Of a DNA stretch of 64,000 bases, positions 12,331 to 24,220 are shown in pieces. Every line of letters begins with the position of its first letter. The stretch's first letter is position 1. This stretch comes from Tanypteryx hageni (lineage: Eukaryota > Arthropoda > Insecta > Odonata > Petaluridae): the NCBI GenBank assembly GCA_028673005.1, contig CM054113.1, forward strand, positions 208,125,504 to 208,189,503, read 5' to 3'. The position numbers and the translations under genes were made by a program. The notes under the pieces are model-generated. The model was not told the origin of the DNA. It saw only the letters and a program-made list of their open reading frames with translations, and ran no database searches.

Positions 12331-13615
12331 CTAAGTAAAGCATTAGAAATATGGGAAAGATAAGGGCAAAGAGCGGGTGAGATGTAGGTTCAAAAAGAAA
12401 AATATTATAATATAAATGAACGACATGAATGAATATGCTTCACTGGTGCTAAGTGTGAACATAACGGCCCCGGCCTTCACTACAAAAATAATAAATCCAT
12501 AGCTAATTAACTTTTGTTAATCAAAGTTTCCAATAAAAATAACAACATACGATAGTGATTCTGTGCTGGTTGTATGAATGAATTAGGGAAGCCACGGGAG
12601 GGTAAGAAGAGGAAGATAAAGGAAAGGACAGAATAAGGTTCACAAGGAAAAGAATGACGGAACGAACAAGACGAACTGAATGGAATTGCATGGCAAAAAG
12701 GTTGGTTATACGAGGGGGACGGGAGATAGCAATTCTACGAAGGCACATGTATGCAGCTTCCTGTCATCGTGAATAATTGGGAAACGTGCTTATGCCTATT
12801 GCGCTGGATTATGAGAAGGTAGAGGCTCTGATGTCTCAGATGCCAATATTTACGTTCCATTGAGTACCGAGGACGATTCTGTGCCAAGAATAAAATGATT
12901 GCTCGCCTAGAAAAGACTATTCCTGAATTCCACGATACAAATTTGTGTTTTATCGAACAAATGGCTCCATGATACTTCATTTCATCGAAGGCTTAACGGG
13001 ATAATGCCCTATTTTCCTGGTATTATGTCTCAATCGCAAGTTAATATAAAGTATACGATAATTTTTACGCAACATATTTATTATTCAAAACCAAGCTGTC
13101 TCTCTGCCCATAATTGATCTTATGTGCGTTTTATTATAACGCCATATTATGGCTCGTAAACATTTTAACCGCATCATATTTTATTTATTTAATAAAGCTT
13201 TGTGAAATACAGCAATAAAATCCTATCCTCCGTTTCTGAGGTCATCGGACATTCAGGTCCATAATGACCTCGTTAAAAAAGCAAGAGTTATATTTCAAAC
13301 TTATTAGTTTTAAGTTTTTTTGCAGCATTGGTTTTGCAACTGATTTTTCATTCTTATCTCAACGGCCAATCTGCCAAAAAAATGGCTTTGGCATATTGTA
13401 TTATTCATCGACGAATGGATCAGGATCCCCTTATTGAATAAATTATTATTAAATCATCTTCTCTTCTCCATAGTATTACACCCAACCTCATGTTTAACTA
13501 AAACGCACGGATTCCTCCGTACAACGCTTCTGACAATACAGCTATCTTAATAAAAAATGTGTCACCCGAACATTAAAATAAAAAAAATCTTTCCTTTTCC
13601 GTTCAATGCTTAAAA
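12331..13615. other. No recognisable gene
   Basis: AT-rich DNA with a minor purine-rich patch at about 12590-12720. The two short minus-strand ORFs (12521-12748, 12735-12980) have no domain that I recognise. Confidence 0.5.
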
Positions 13616-13619
13616 ATTC

Positions 13620-14060
13620 TTTCCTGTCCCGCGTCCCACTATCTACCTAGTTCCTTCCATTCTTCACGCTATGATATGCTATCCTTCTTACCGCCCACTG
13701 TACACCTGCTTACCTTACCATTCATTCCTTCTTAAATAACTTGTTTCTACTCCATTCTCTCATTATTCCTCTATCCTGCTGCATTTCTAACTGCTTCTTC
13801 CATTTTCCTTTTCTCTCCTCTCCTTACCTCTCTTATTCTCCTCCTCAAATTCAGCACTTCTTTAATCTTTCTTGAAATTTTACACCATTCACTTTTCCCT
13901 TCCTATTTTACACTCCATAAAATTATTTCTCTCTTCCCCTCCCGTTCACGCTATATTCTTGCACGCACTTTTTTCACTGCTCCTTTTATTTCCTCCTATA
14001 TTTTCTTCCTCCTCTATCCTACACCCTCTCATACGCTCCATATCAACCCCACCCCATTCT
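13620..14060 (+). repeat. Polypyrimidine block
   Basis: C/T-rich plus strand without a strict unit. A 65-codon ORF inside is low complexity. Part of a cluster of three pyrimidine blocks between 13.6 and 15.7 kb. Confidence 0.6.
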
Positions 14061-14439
14061 CATTTTTAACTGGGTAATAACCTTCCTTCAGCTATAAAGA
14101 GAAAATTTCGGCTTGGACATCTTTCAATGGGAGTGAAATGAAGTTATATCTCGATACAGGCTATCTGGCGTTTTCGTATGACGTCCAACTAAATATAAAA
14201 TCTTTTATCTGCAGAATTGAAAGAGCCACTTCTATGGAAAAGATGGGGCGGATCTTCTTATTATATAGATCAATAAAAATATAGGGGTTAATTCTATTTC
14301 GGCCGATAAAACATTCTGTTGTTTTTAAGTATCGCTTACTAAAATTGCGACGATGCCCTCCAAGCGATCGCTGCAGCCGTTGACACGTGACAACGGCGGC
14401 GAATAAAATCCACTCACCCTTAAAAGCGGCATCCGTTCA
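14061..14439. other. No recognisable gene
   Basis: Unremarkable mixed DNA between two pyrimidine blocks. Confidence 0.5.
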
Positions 14440-14720
14440 AAGGGACACGGTCTCCTCCCCTCCTCTCCCTCCTCCCCATTCCGTGTCCCCTCCCCCAACA
14501 TCCCCTCCCGGACATCGCATCTGATCTCCCTCCCTCTTCCCTCCTCCCTCGTGTCCCCGATTCCTGTTTCTCCTCCCACCTACATTACCCCGCTTTTATC
14601 TTCTCTGTCTTCTCCCCCTCCCCTCCCTCCCTCACCCGCCCCTTCCCTCCCAAACCCCGTTTCCCCGCTCAACCCTCTCTCTCTCTACCCCCCCTCTCCT
14701 CCTCCTCTTCCCTCCGTTGG
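14440..14720 (+). repeat. Polypyrimidine block
   Basis: Very strongly C/T on the plus strand (CTCCCC and TCCCTCC phrases). ORFs crossing it are proline/serine strings and are rejected as genes. Confidence 0.7.
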
Positions 14721-14879
14721 GAAAAAAGCAATAAAATCCCACACTCGATGAAATATTCCGGGCACAAAATAAAAGTAAGAAAGCGAACGCCGAGATTCTC
14801 AGGCAAAGAGAGCAAAAAGAGAACGGAAATTCGCCATTGACTTTGATGGATGCTCCGCATCAAAGCAGTACATCATTGG

Positions 14880-15660
14880 GATTTGTCTCTCGCAGCTCTC
14901 TTTCCCCTTCCTGCTGTCGTCCGCCAATATCCCCATGCACCCCTCTCCCTCCCCCCCCCTCCTCCCTACGCACCCTGTCCGCCTCCATCTCACTTCCAGC
15001 ACGGAACCTCTCATCCATCGCTAAAACTCTAAATTTACGAACTCCAACACCTACATTTACGTGCATCCGTAATGGTAGACAGTGAGTTCTGTCGATTACT
15101 TTTCTTCCGCTCATTTCTCGAGATACCTTTTCCGTTCCTCAATCTACCCTACACATCTTTTCCTCCCCCTCTCTCTTTCTTTCTCCATCTCCGCTTGCCT
15201 CTTGCTCTTACTTTCTTCTCTCTTAACTTTCGTCTCTTATTTCTTCTCCACGTTTTCCACTCTACTTTCTCTCTTTTATCTTCTTCTTCCTTCTCTTGTA
15301 TGCTCTTCTACTCTCTCGTCATCTTTTCTCCCATATTCTCTCTTATTTATTCTTCCGCCCTCTCTCTCTCTCACCTTCTCAATATTTTTTCCATCTATGC
15401 CATTTCCTTCGCTTCTTCGTTCTCTTTTCGTTTTTCTTTGCATCCCTCCCCTACCGATGAGAAAAAAACAACGAAACCCCGCCGCTATTATCTTATCCTA
15501 ACCATATCTTCTTTCTTCCTTCTCATCTCTTTCGTCAACTATTGTTCCTCTTCCTTTCCACCTTGGCAATCGTTACATTTTCCTTCTTCCATATCCTTAT
15601 CCCAAACTACTCCCCAATTTCTTTTGCAGCTTTCCTATCTCTCGAGCTCACCCCTTATTT
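14880..15660 (+). repeat. Long polypyrimidine block (~780 bp)
   Basis: The longest pyrimidine-rich tract in the window, interrupted near 15000-15090 and 15460-15490. It contains a 196-codon ORF (15072-15662) whose product is almost only F/S/L/P. The overlapping frame reads open with the same composition, which is what base bias alone produces when stop codons are depleted. Confidence 0.7.
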
Positions 15661-17524
15661 AAATATCCACGGCCAGTGTGATTTCGGACGGCTAAACGCA
15701 CCTCGTCCCTAACCTCCGTTTTAAATTTAACCATTGTAGTATTTCATCAAATCTTCCTTTGTTATTCGTTTTATGACGCATTAAATTAGACAGTTTACTT
15801 TTTATTAGGAATCTTTTTACCGCGCGTAATTTAATAAGTTAACAATTTTATCGTTCATTCAAACCGCTGCTTTAGCATCGAACGCGATTGAGATGATTTC
15901 AGCAAGACATTTTGTGCTGGAAAAATTCTTCGATTAAATACAAAATCTCAAGGATAGATAGGAACAAGTAGGGAAAACTTACGTATTGATATTAATGACA
16001 AACTGAAAGTAAATCGTTCAGTGGATACGGTAAGCCTAGGAGAGTCGACTTGCAAAGGTGGAACTCGGTATCATAACGGTACATGTTGAGATGCTTCGGA
16101 AGCACACTTCTCTGCGATGCATAAGGTATTATGCATGAGGCGGGCGGAGAGGTGAAGGGGTAGCGAGGCCGGCGATTTTTAAATAATTCAGAAGTGTAAA
16201 AAAGAGGCCAGCGGGCGGCGGCAGGTACGGCGACATATTGAGCACAATGAGAGGGTCGAGGGGGAGGACAGGAGGGATGGAAGAGAGGACGCGTCCGTTG
16301 ATTGATGCTAGCGAGTGGCGAAAAAAACTGCTGTTTATTTCATCTCGCGAGACTAAACTCATTTCGACGTATTTTATTTCGAGAAAATGTCCATAAATTA
16401 GATGTCGATGGTGCGAGAATCGATCGAGACTCGAATCGATAATAAATGACTTCAGACAAATGCATATCATTAATTGTTTTCCGCGGAAAGGGCAGTTTTT
16501 TCCGCATGGAAAAATTTTACATTAGATCCTATGCGTCGCTCGACTTCAACGAGGACGTTTTGCGACTGTTAAGGAGGACGTCACGCCCCCCTCTGTCTGT
16601 CTGTCTGTCTCTCGCTATCTTTTTCTCTCCCTGTCTACTTCTTGGTGCCCTTCTTCGCCTGTCAATCGCAAGCCTTGATTTACAAGGGAATTCCCGTGAC
16701 ACTCGCTCGAAAGAGCGGAGGAGAACATACTCTTTCGCAAGGTTGTCAAAATATACGATTTTCCATACTGATAACAGATCCATTCGCATAGGCTAGTTTC
16801 ATCGGCCTGGGACTAAACTGAATAAGAATTTTTTTTAGAGACAGTTGGGATTTAAGACTGGTAAAATATTATACCGATTGTCACGTAAAAAACAGCGAAT
16901 TGATTATGGTGAATCCGAAGGTGGTCTGTGAAGCATGAAGATTAGAGGTTTAAATTCAAAATTTCTCTGTCGCTATGAAACATTTCGGATGATATATAAT
17001 AATATCCATTTTCCGATGTCCAACGACATCACGAAAGATTATAGGCTAACACCACTCAAAAGGTTTTCAAAGTATGGAACGTGAAACATTCAAAAAGGGT
17101 GTCAACGTAAGGCTAGTCAGAGACAATTTTATCAAAATAACATCAAAAAGTAAATATTACTTTTTGAACACCATAAAATAGCGCTACTTTATTTGAAAAG
17201 TTTGTTTATATATTATCGTAAAAATTTCTCCGGTTGACAGAAAATATTCTTTGCAGAGTGACCATTTGAAACAAAGCCGGCACAACCTAAACTTCTCTAG
17301 AAAACGTTGTTTAAAATTTGGATATAAGAAGCAAGTTTAAATGAAAAAGAATTTCGTTAATATGCAGTGGAAGGATGTACACTTATCGCATGAATATATG
17401 ATAATGGCAAAATGTTGCAGGACGTATTTGAATGTAAGACATTTATAAGATAGATTATGTTGCGCAGCCAAAAAAATATTCCCTAATGGGACAAATAGTA
17501 AATGTTTGAATACTGATACACTAC
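15661..17524. other. No recognisable gene; CTGT microsatellite
   Basis: Mostly AT-rich. A short (CTGT)n run lies at about 16593-16610 inside overlapping ORFs on both strands at 16446-16796, neither with a domain that I can name. Confidence 0.5.
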
Positions 17525-17830
17525 CATATAATATCCTCTAACCATACAACTCTCTCCCAACCCTTGCTCCCTTATATCAAACACCCATCCTTCTTTGATT
17601 TTAGGGTATCATGAACACCAGGCAGAAACCCACCAAACTCACATTTCTACCCCAAAATCCGAAAACCCCTTTATCTCTTCCTTCTACAACCCTGTAACGT
17701 CCCTCTCCTTCACCCTCGGACTTGACCTCTCTTCCCTACGACTCAACTTCGCAATATACCCTCTCCTCTTGATACATTTCACCCGTGCCTCTTCGTCTGT
17801 TCCCGTTTCCAACCCAACCATCCTCAAGAA
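17525..17830 (+). repeat. Pyrimidine-rich block
   Basis: C/T-biased plus strand, followed within about 170 bp by a purine block of opposite sense (18000-18370). Confidence 0.55.
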
Positions 17831-17999
17831 TAGAGACTCATTGTGAAAGGGCAGGGGCTTTGAGCATTATCCGTCCATTCACACGACCCCTCTCCCGCAG
17901 AAACCTTTAGGTCACTCAAAAACATCAGAGCGAAATAGAAGTCTCGTTTTAAGTCACTGGAAGTCAGTTTACTGGCAAATTCCAAAAGGAATTGGAAAA

Positions 18000-18370
18000 T
18001 GGGACGGAAGGTTAAAGCGAGGATGACGGGAAAGGAGGAGGTTAACAAGGGGAGGAGTGGCGGTACAGAAGAGAAGGGAGAATGTGGAGGAAAATGGGCG
18101 GGGAAAGAGAGTGCAGGGTTGGGAAAGGAGAGCATAGGTGAGCAGAATGAGAAACGGAGGGAGGAAGAGAAATTTTGGGGAATGAGGGTAAGAGAGGTAG
18201 GATTGGAGGGGGAAAGTCAAGAGGAAGGGAGGAGTTTGGTAGCACGGGGAGATATTGGGTTTGAAGTAGATGCGAGTAGTGAATGGAGCAGCACAAAGGA
18301 AACAAGGGCTTGAGGAGGGAAAGGAAGCATGGAAAAGTTAAGAGAGAGGGAATTGAAATGGAGATGAAAG
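18000..18370 (+). repeat. Polypurine block
   Basis: G/A-rich plus strand. The 104-codon plus and 130-codon minus ORFs across it are complementary low-complexity readings and are not supported as genes. Confidence 0.65.
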
Positions 18371-18753
18371 GAATGATTTGCCCTTCTGCTCTCTTAAATG
18401 GAACGATTTCTGCGCCTACGACGGTCTCATTCACGCCAGCTTAACTGGAAATGACGGAATCACAATAGAAACAGTCTCGCTTTTGAAGGACCTTTCTTGG
18501 GACTTTTAAAATTTTCTACAAAAGCGCGAAAAGCACTCCATTTTCATCATTCTTTCTCACGTTTGCACGAACAAACACTCAGAGAAAAATCATTAGTTTA
18601 TTATTTTTTAAATGTATCCCTTGCGATACAATAAAAGTATAAGTACCTCATTATTAGAATATTCAATTTGGCATCGATGAAAACACTCCGGTGCAAAACT
18701 AGATTGAAGGTAGGTTTCGTAAAGTACATGTCGAAGGTATAATCTTACGAGAT
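18371..18753. other. No recognisable gene
   Basis: Mixed to AT-rich DNA, nothing recognised. Confidence 0.5.
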
Positions 18754-18803
18754 TTTAAATATATATATATATATATATATTTTTAAATATATATATATAT
18801 AAT
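18754..18803. repeat. Paired AT microsatellite
   Basis: Two (AT)n arrays, each preceded by TTTTAAAT, at 18754-18780 and 18781-18803. The repeated leader suggests a local duplication of the array together with its flank. Confidence 0.85.
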
Positions 18804-20689
18804 ATGCATAAATACGTATATCGGAAAACACATCCACGAGGAAAAAATAAGAGAGATCAATTGTAAAGGAAATAGAAGTCCGTTTTTCTCTATTGCTGCA
18901 AAGTACAACAATGCAATACTCATTGCAGTGATTGAGGAAAGGGATAGTTTGGTACATTACATTCTCAGCCACCTAACAATTTGGTGAATTGCATGGTCAT
19001 ATGTAGATGTAAAGCATAAATAATGGCCACAAAATTAATGCACATATGTGCTGTTTCCTGCACATTATTCATTCCACATTCACAAGTCCACATGGCCAGT
19101 GAGTCATAGACACCAAAGAAAAGATAAATTATGACTACTCTGTCTTTCAGAGAGAGAACCAACTTCATAAGAAATTTATACAATCACCAATACCCGTAGT
19201 CTGTTTTCCCAAAAGAATCGTTCAAGTCGGTAGAATGGTAAGGCAAAACTCAACGGAACCACGAAATCTGTTGGGAAAACAGAAATATTCCAGATTCGCG
19301 TGAGTCTCATCGAGTTGGAAAAGTCGCTTTTATCCCGATTCTCCCGGACAGAAGCACCATCCGCGGTCCAGAAAGGGACAAAGGGGTTTCGGGCGAGCGT
19401 GCGTGTCCACTCGCGTGGGAATTGTTAAAAGGGTGTCTGACCGCCGGTCAAGCAAATCAATGGACAATAACCGAGAGAGTGCGGCTCGGGAAGGCTATGT
19501 CCTCCCAGCTCACTTTCCCCTTTGACCCGTCCAGTTGGGCTCATCCACGCACTCGCATTCGGCCCATCAATCAGAGTCGCATAGTGGACCCGAGCGAGTC
19601 AATTATTTCTTCCACTTGTTAACCCGACCGCTGTCGTTAGACGCCTTTCATCCTACTCCACCCCTCTTAAGTGATGCTGCACATATCACTAATTCCTTTG
19701 GCCATAGCTTACATACGCAACAATAAAATTTCAATTTGGTCACTGCTCCATTTGGTAATCCTTATTGCCTCTGGATTTTCTCCAATATCATAACGGGATA
19801 TTTTGCGTCAAATTTAGCGGATTTTGTTTGGCGTTGTGTATTCATTCACATATCAAGTTATCCACCTTTCTTAACTAAATTCGTGAGAGAGGATTGTTAT
19901 AAACGCCTATCTATGACAATAAAATGATTATATCATTTAATAATACATGGCAATCATGCGATGTCTCAAAACATTCTTTCACATTTCACTTAAAAAGACT
20001 CGAGAGAAAAATTTTCGTTGCGTCGTTCGTAAAAATGAGAGCCTCTAATGAGGCACAGGAACATAAAATACGAATTTCATGTTTTTCTTTCTCTGAAATA
20101 GTTTCTGAAAACATCAATTTTAAATGACAGAAAGATTTTTCAACATCTTCCGGCAAATATACATCATCAGATATATTAGGACAAACTTATTTTATACTAC
20201 GACAGTATTATCATAGCTTCATTTTATAACTTCACCGTGGCCGGTTAGCAGGAAATTTAAAGGAAAACTCTTTAAAGTTGCAAATACAAGAGGAATTTTA
20301 ATATAAAATTCTTCAATTAACAACCAATGTGAGCCCGGTTACCGTAAAAAGTCCAGTAAACTAGATGCGCATTCCAGCAACAATTTAGAAGTCTTCAGTT
20401 GTAACTCACCCATGGTTCATTCTAAAATGTTCCGAAAGTTTTTTTACAGAACAAAGTCGATGAAAATTACCTGTAGGGACGGCTATTTTGTATCTGAAAC
20501 TCGAATTTGCTTTATCATGCCATTTCGTGGCATTAGGAGTTTATCTTAAATCGGGTTTAGGCGATTAGGTGAGCTCGCGCATTACTTTTGGACAAAATGC
20601 ATCGATTTAAACAATTTCTTTGAACAATACCTCAGCGATAACAAACCAGCTGGAGAAACCTGCCGCTTATCTTCCAAATTTCACCGTGG
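18804..20689. other. No recognisable gene
   Basis: AT-rich DNA with a GC-richer patch at about 19330-19620. The small ORFs there and downstream show no domain. No RNA gene seen. Confidence 0.5.
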
Positions 20690-21110
20690 TGTTTCCCGAA
20701 AAGAAAATCCTCGTGCCATAATAAAATTTCTTCTGAACATAACGATCGCAACGCCGCAGCGGCAGGTCAGCGCGCTCAGCGGCGTCGCAAATAGACACTC
20801 GCGTAATATTCGACGCAGTGAAAAGCAGCATGGAGAGAAACACGGGCGAATGCGCCGCGCCCGAACGGGTGATTAATTCCCCGAATGCGTGCGTCCGGAG
20901 GCACGGATGAAGGCAAAAGGGGGCGTGGCCACACTCGCAGATGGATACCGGGCGACGCATGCGCGTGGCGTAGTGCGTGAGTGTGTGTATGAGAGAGAGA
21001 GAGAGAGAGGGCGAAGAGGGCGCCCCTTTCAGCCATTGAACCCGAATGCCATCCGCACAGGACCCCAGTCGGCTATTGAGCCATTTCGGTAGCTTCAGCT
21101 GTTCCCATAT
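20690..21110. other. GC- and CpG-rich patch
   Basis: A locally GC-rich stretch with many CpG dinucleotides and a (GA)n run at about 20992-21009. Overlapping ORFs on both strands (193 codons minus, 67 codons plus) have no recognisable domain; the open frames may reflect base composition. Such patches can mark promoters in arthropods, but there is no supporting motif or adjacent gene. Confidence 0.4.
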
Positions 21111-21784
21111 TCGGGGAACAACAAAAACTTCCTCCAAGCCGCCGCACCATGACACGAGCGGTAATCTCATTCCCTTCCCCTCTCTTCCACTTTCCGCTCC
21201 GTAGTCGAACAAAGCAAACGCAAACGATTGCACCATTTCCTTTCCCAAAGTGCTAATCCGTTCTCAAATTGCAATATCTCAGTGCAGGGCGTGGGAGAGC
21301 ACTTGCACACGGGGAGGTATAATACGAAGAGGGATGTGTGTGTGAGAGAGAGAGAAAGAAGAGATGTCGTAAAACCGATCTCGTACTCGCCCAATCAGTA
21401 CGCATGAGTGTTGGCGGAATCCAAATTTCCCCTTAACACGCAGTACAACTAGCAGTATACGGAAACTTCAAGGGACTTAAGTATTAATGAGGTTTATAAC
21501 TGCAAGATTTGCAACAACGAGGTAATATTAAAAAGCAATAACTCCGTTAGAACAAACTTAAGGAGATTAAAATTTTCAGTATGCGTAAAAATGAAGTCTT
21601 TAAAACAAGTAATATACCTATCTTCCCGCAGGGAACTAAAATAACTCTTCTCATAAATTAGCATTTTGTATTACTCAAATTTCTAATATCGAGGTATGAT
21701 TGTATATTTTCACAGCGAACTGAAGTATTATTCTTATAAACGAGCATATTTTATTAAACGATTCTGTATTATCTAGGGTTTACT
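21111..21784. other. No recognisable gene
   Basis: Mixed then AT-rich DNA, with a short GA run near 21342-21356. Confidence 0.5.
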
Positions 21785-22329
21785 TAGGGCCCTGCGAAGC
21801 TTCGAGATTCGTTTCGAATTCAAATCGCATTTAAAGATTCGATTCGATATTGGAAAAAACGATTCGTAAATTTACGAATCGGCAGACGATTTATCGATCA
21901 CTTCATATTTAGGAGATGAACTCCAGCAAGAAGAAAAAGACGAAGGGCTAATTGTTCTAATACTTGATGTATGAAAAGCGAAGCAGAAAAGGAAAACCTT
22001 TTGGATACGTTATTTTTTTAAATTAATGACTCTCAAAAAGAAGCGTCGTCAAAAATGGACAAAATGTCCACACTTCGGGAGGAAATACACTAATACACAA
22101 AGCAATCTGTGATGGACCGCGATAGTGACCATTATTTTACTGGAAAGAGAATAGTAGATCCTACCCATTTTTTGCAAAAGTTGAGAGAGATTTGTCGGCA
22201 ATTCAGGCTACAAACACTCCATCAGAACCGGTAAATTCGGTGGGTGGCATAATGTTATCCGACTTGCGATATTTTCTGTCTAGCCATAATACCGAGACTT
22301 TGATATGGGCAAAGAAGAAGAAAGATTAA
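21785..22329 (+). mobile_element. hAT remnant, internally deleted
   Basis: It begins with TAGGGCCCTGCGAAGCTTCG followed by repeated ATTCG/CGAAT phrases (21810-21890), the subterminal style of ZBED1-like hAT elements. It then jumps to the end of a transposase (22159-22329). I could not find a matching right terminal repeat, so the right boundary given is only the end of the coding relic. Confidence 0.6.
22159..22329 (+). pseudogene. hAT transposase C-terminal dimerisation fragment
   Basis: A 56-codon reading ending at TAA (22327-22329). It contains the family layout of the hAT C-terminal dimerisation domain: a hydrophobic start (PFFAKVERDLSAIQA), then TNTPSEPVNSVGG, which corresponds to the conserved TSAPSERVFSTAG block, then a closing helix with LSSHNTETLIWAKK. 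The Arg and Phe of that block have become Pro and Asn. Further upstream (about 21970-22130) other frames resemble the preceding linker but are broken. The catalytic core is missing, so this is inert debris. Confidence 0.7.
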
Positions 22330-23023
22330 TTATTTTAAATTTAAAGAATCCTAATTTGTGTTTTATTTTAAATAAAATGTACCTTTTCTTGTATTTTGTT
22401 ATTATTTCTAACTATATGCTAATTATTATGCTATGTATACTTGATCACAAAGCCTAGTACAGTTTTTTTATACGTGACGAAAGCATACCGCCACCCTGAG
22501 GATTAATTACTTTGTGTAGTGTTTCTAAGTGAGTTTTTTGTTTTTTTAAGATTCTCGACACAAAACAAAAAAAGTGAAGATATAAAAATGAATTTTTATA
22601 GCCAACTTTTATATAGTTAATACTTTAATATGAATAAACTCTATAATATAGTTATGATAACCTTTCTACTTGCATGGGCGTAAAAATTTGTGCGTCTACC
22701 AGCTATTGAGTGATTTGGGGGTCTCTATAACCTTAACCTTTTTACAGTTGAGAGAATGGCAGAAAGAAGTAGAGAACTCAGTGGCAAACGTAAGAATGTT
22801 TGGTATATAAGTAGTAAGAAGTTTGATAGTATCTTTTGTTTCATTAATGAAAATACTGACTTATCCATTCATATTGCTTAAAATCAACGAAAATATACTG
22901 TTAGTTCAGAGTAATTCAGCTTTAGATACTAGTAGGAGTGAAACTATTAATCACCAACGTGGTTTTCATAGGGAAAACAGTTTTTAGAATAATCTTAAAT
23001 GAATAAAGATAAAAAGTTATTAA
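22330..23023. other. No recognisable gene
   Basis: AT-rich DNA; no ORF or repeat recognised. Confidence 0.55.
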
Positions 23024-23105
23024 GATAAATAAAAACTTACTATCAATAATAATTACGATAAATAAAAACTTACTATCAATAATAATTACGATAAATAAAA
23101 ACTTA
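23024..23105. repeat. 33-bp tandem repeat, 2.5 copies
   Basis: Units at 23024-23056 and 23057-23089 are identical, and a third partial copy runs to about 23105. The unit starts GATAAATAAAAACTTAC. Perfect identity implies recent slippage or duplication. Confidence 0.92.
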
Positions 23106-23579
23106 GAATTATTAACAGAAATATCCCTTCAAAAAATGTAGGAATTCTCCTATCAATACAAATCCACATTAAAATAAAGACTTCTACTACACCACGAACA
23201 ATGACAATAGCTTATTTAATCTCGTTGCTATATTGGACGCCTGTAATTTGTTCAGATTGGCTTCAACAATATAAATACAGAAAAGGAAAGCTAAGGTTAT
23301 ATAGTACAAATAATGTGATAACTGTTGTCAAAATAAAGAAGTTATAAAAATAAAATTTTTAAAAAGAAAAAAATATGAAAAATGCCACTAATACTATACA
23401 CATATCTATCTTCACACGCGAAGTCAAATTAACATTAATCGCAGCGCCAACGCGTAGATCTGGTTGCCGAGGTGACTAAATCACTCGTCTTACGCAATGA
23501 TTATGATTATCTCAGGTGAGGCGGTTCGAACCATGCAAGCAGCTTTGGATTTTTTCAGATTAGACGGAATCCAAAACAC
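23106..23579. other. No recognisable gene
   Basis: AT-rich DNA leading into the TG/TA microsatellite. Confidence 0.5.

Positions 23580-23643
<64 letters not shown>
23580..23643. repeat. TG/TA compound microsatellite
   Basis: A short (TG)n run followed by about 50 bp of (TA)n. It directly adjoins the Penelope-like fragment. ORFs reading YIYIYI through it are artefacts. Confidence 0.95.
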
Positions 23644-23644
<1 letters not shown>

Positions 23645-23648
<4 letters not shown>

Positions 23649-23838
23649 ATGTTACTCTATCTTCATCGCTGAAGAAGGGCATATGCCCGAAAAGCTTACG
23701 TGTGTGTTTTTGTGTGCGTGTTTTCTGTCTCTTCGACGCCCCCTGCAGCCTGCCAACTTGGTCCTCAACTTGGAAAGTGTCCGCTGGGCTTCCTCAACAC
23801 CTTCTTGCCACCCTCATCACTACCTTTTCTTTTCCTTA

Positions 23839-23845
<7 letters not shown>
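23645..23845 (+). mobile_element. Penelope-like element terminal fragment (putative)
   Basis: About 200 bp trapped between two (TA)n arrays. Its left part carries a compact hammerhead-like motif at 23669-23698, a hallmark of the terminal repeats of Penelope-like retroelements. No reverse transcriptase or GIY-YIG endonuclease coding remains. The middle part (about 23730-23810) is GC-richer, with CTTGGAAAGTGTCCGCTGG-like sequence that I could not assign. An alternative is a hammerhead-bearing satellite or short retrotransposon. Confidence 0.5.
23669..23698 (+). ncRNA. Hammerhead-ribozyme-like motif
   Basis: In order: CTGAAGA (fits the core CUGANGA) at 23669-23675, a stem GGGC-ATAT-GCCC at 23677-23688, then GAA, then the self-complementary AAGCTT, then A at 23698. 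That is the order of the catalytic core, helix II, GAA, a very short helix III and the cleavage-site nucleotide. Helix III is only three pairs with no loop, the form described for dimeric hammerheads in Penelope-like elements. Helix I is weakly supported here (two pairs, 67-68 with 99-100). Activity is inferred only. Confidence 0.55.

Positions 23846-23877
<32 letters not shown>
23846..23877. repeat. TA microsatellite
   Basis: About 32 bp of (TA)n forming the right border of the Penelope-like fragment. Confidence 0.95.
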
Positions 23878-23882
<5 letters not shown>

Positions 23883-23959
23883 GAAGTTAATATAAAAGTT
23901 GGTAAAAGAAACACATAACATTTTGTACTTATTAAATTCAATTGCATGTTTCTTTTTAG

Positions 23960-24220
23960 GTTGGTTTACAAAGGAAACATAGCCTTATGAAATGGTCCTG
24001 TCTCTGCGTGTCCCCTACTAACAACTTTTGCACCAATGGCCCGATTTTCATGAAACTTGGTATGAGACTCGTGCTGCCAGGGCCCACCTCCGGACTATAT
24101 TTTATTTGGCGAAGATTGAAGTCCCGGGTTCGATTCCAGGAAAGTTTTTCTCTATTTGTTTTACATAGGAAATCTAAAATCCTTCGTGCAGAGATGTTTT
24201 CTTTAATACTTTAAAAATAT
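23960..24220 (+). repeat. Probable relative of the TCCGTCCG-head repeat
   Basis: Contains CGATTTTCATGAAACTTGG near 24041, resembling CGATTTCAATCAAATTTGG in the repeat at about 524, with a TGTCTC..TGTCCCC phrase upstream in the place of the head. The later part holds a GGTTCGATTCC phrase near 24128. Coding is not supported although a 75-codon frame is open. Assignment rests on one conserved phrase and its position. Confidence 0.35.

Noticed and set aside
15072..15662. 196-codon plus-strand ORF
   Set aside because: Lies in a polypyrimidine tract; the product is almost only F, S, L and P, and a second frame over the same DNA is also open. Base bias removes stop codons, so length is not evidence.
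20667..21248. 193-codon minus-strand ORF
   Set aside because: GC-rich patch with conflicting open frames on both strands and a GA microsatellite inside; no domain, no splice or start evidence.
23024..23105. CRISPR-like direct repeats
   Set aside because: The 33-bp units are contiguous with no spacers; a plain tandem repeat.
23497..23895. 132-codon ORF through the TA arrays
   Set aside because: Most of it is Tyr-Ile repeats read from (TA)n; the remainder belongs to the Penelope-like fragment and shows no domain.
24100..24150. tRNA-like GGTTCGATTCC box
   Set aside because: Only four of five T-arm pairs form, and no A box, anticodon arm or acceptor stem could be drawn. Not a tRNA gene; a tRNA-derived SINE is possible but unsupported.
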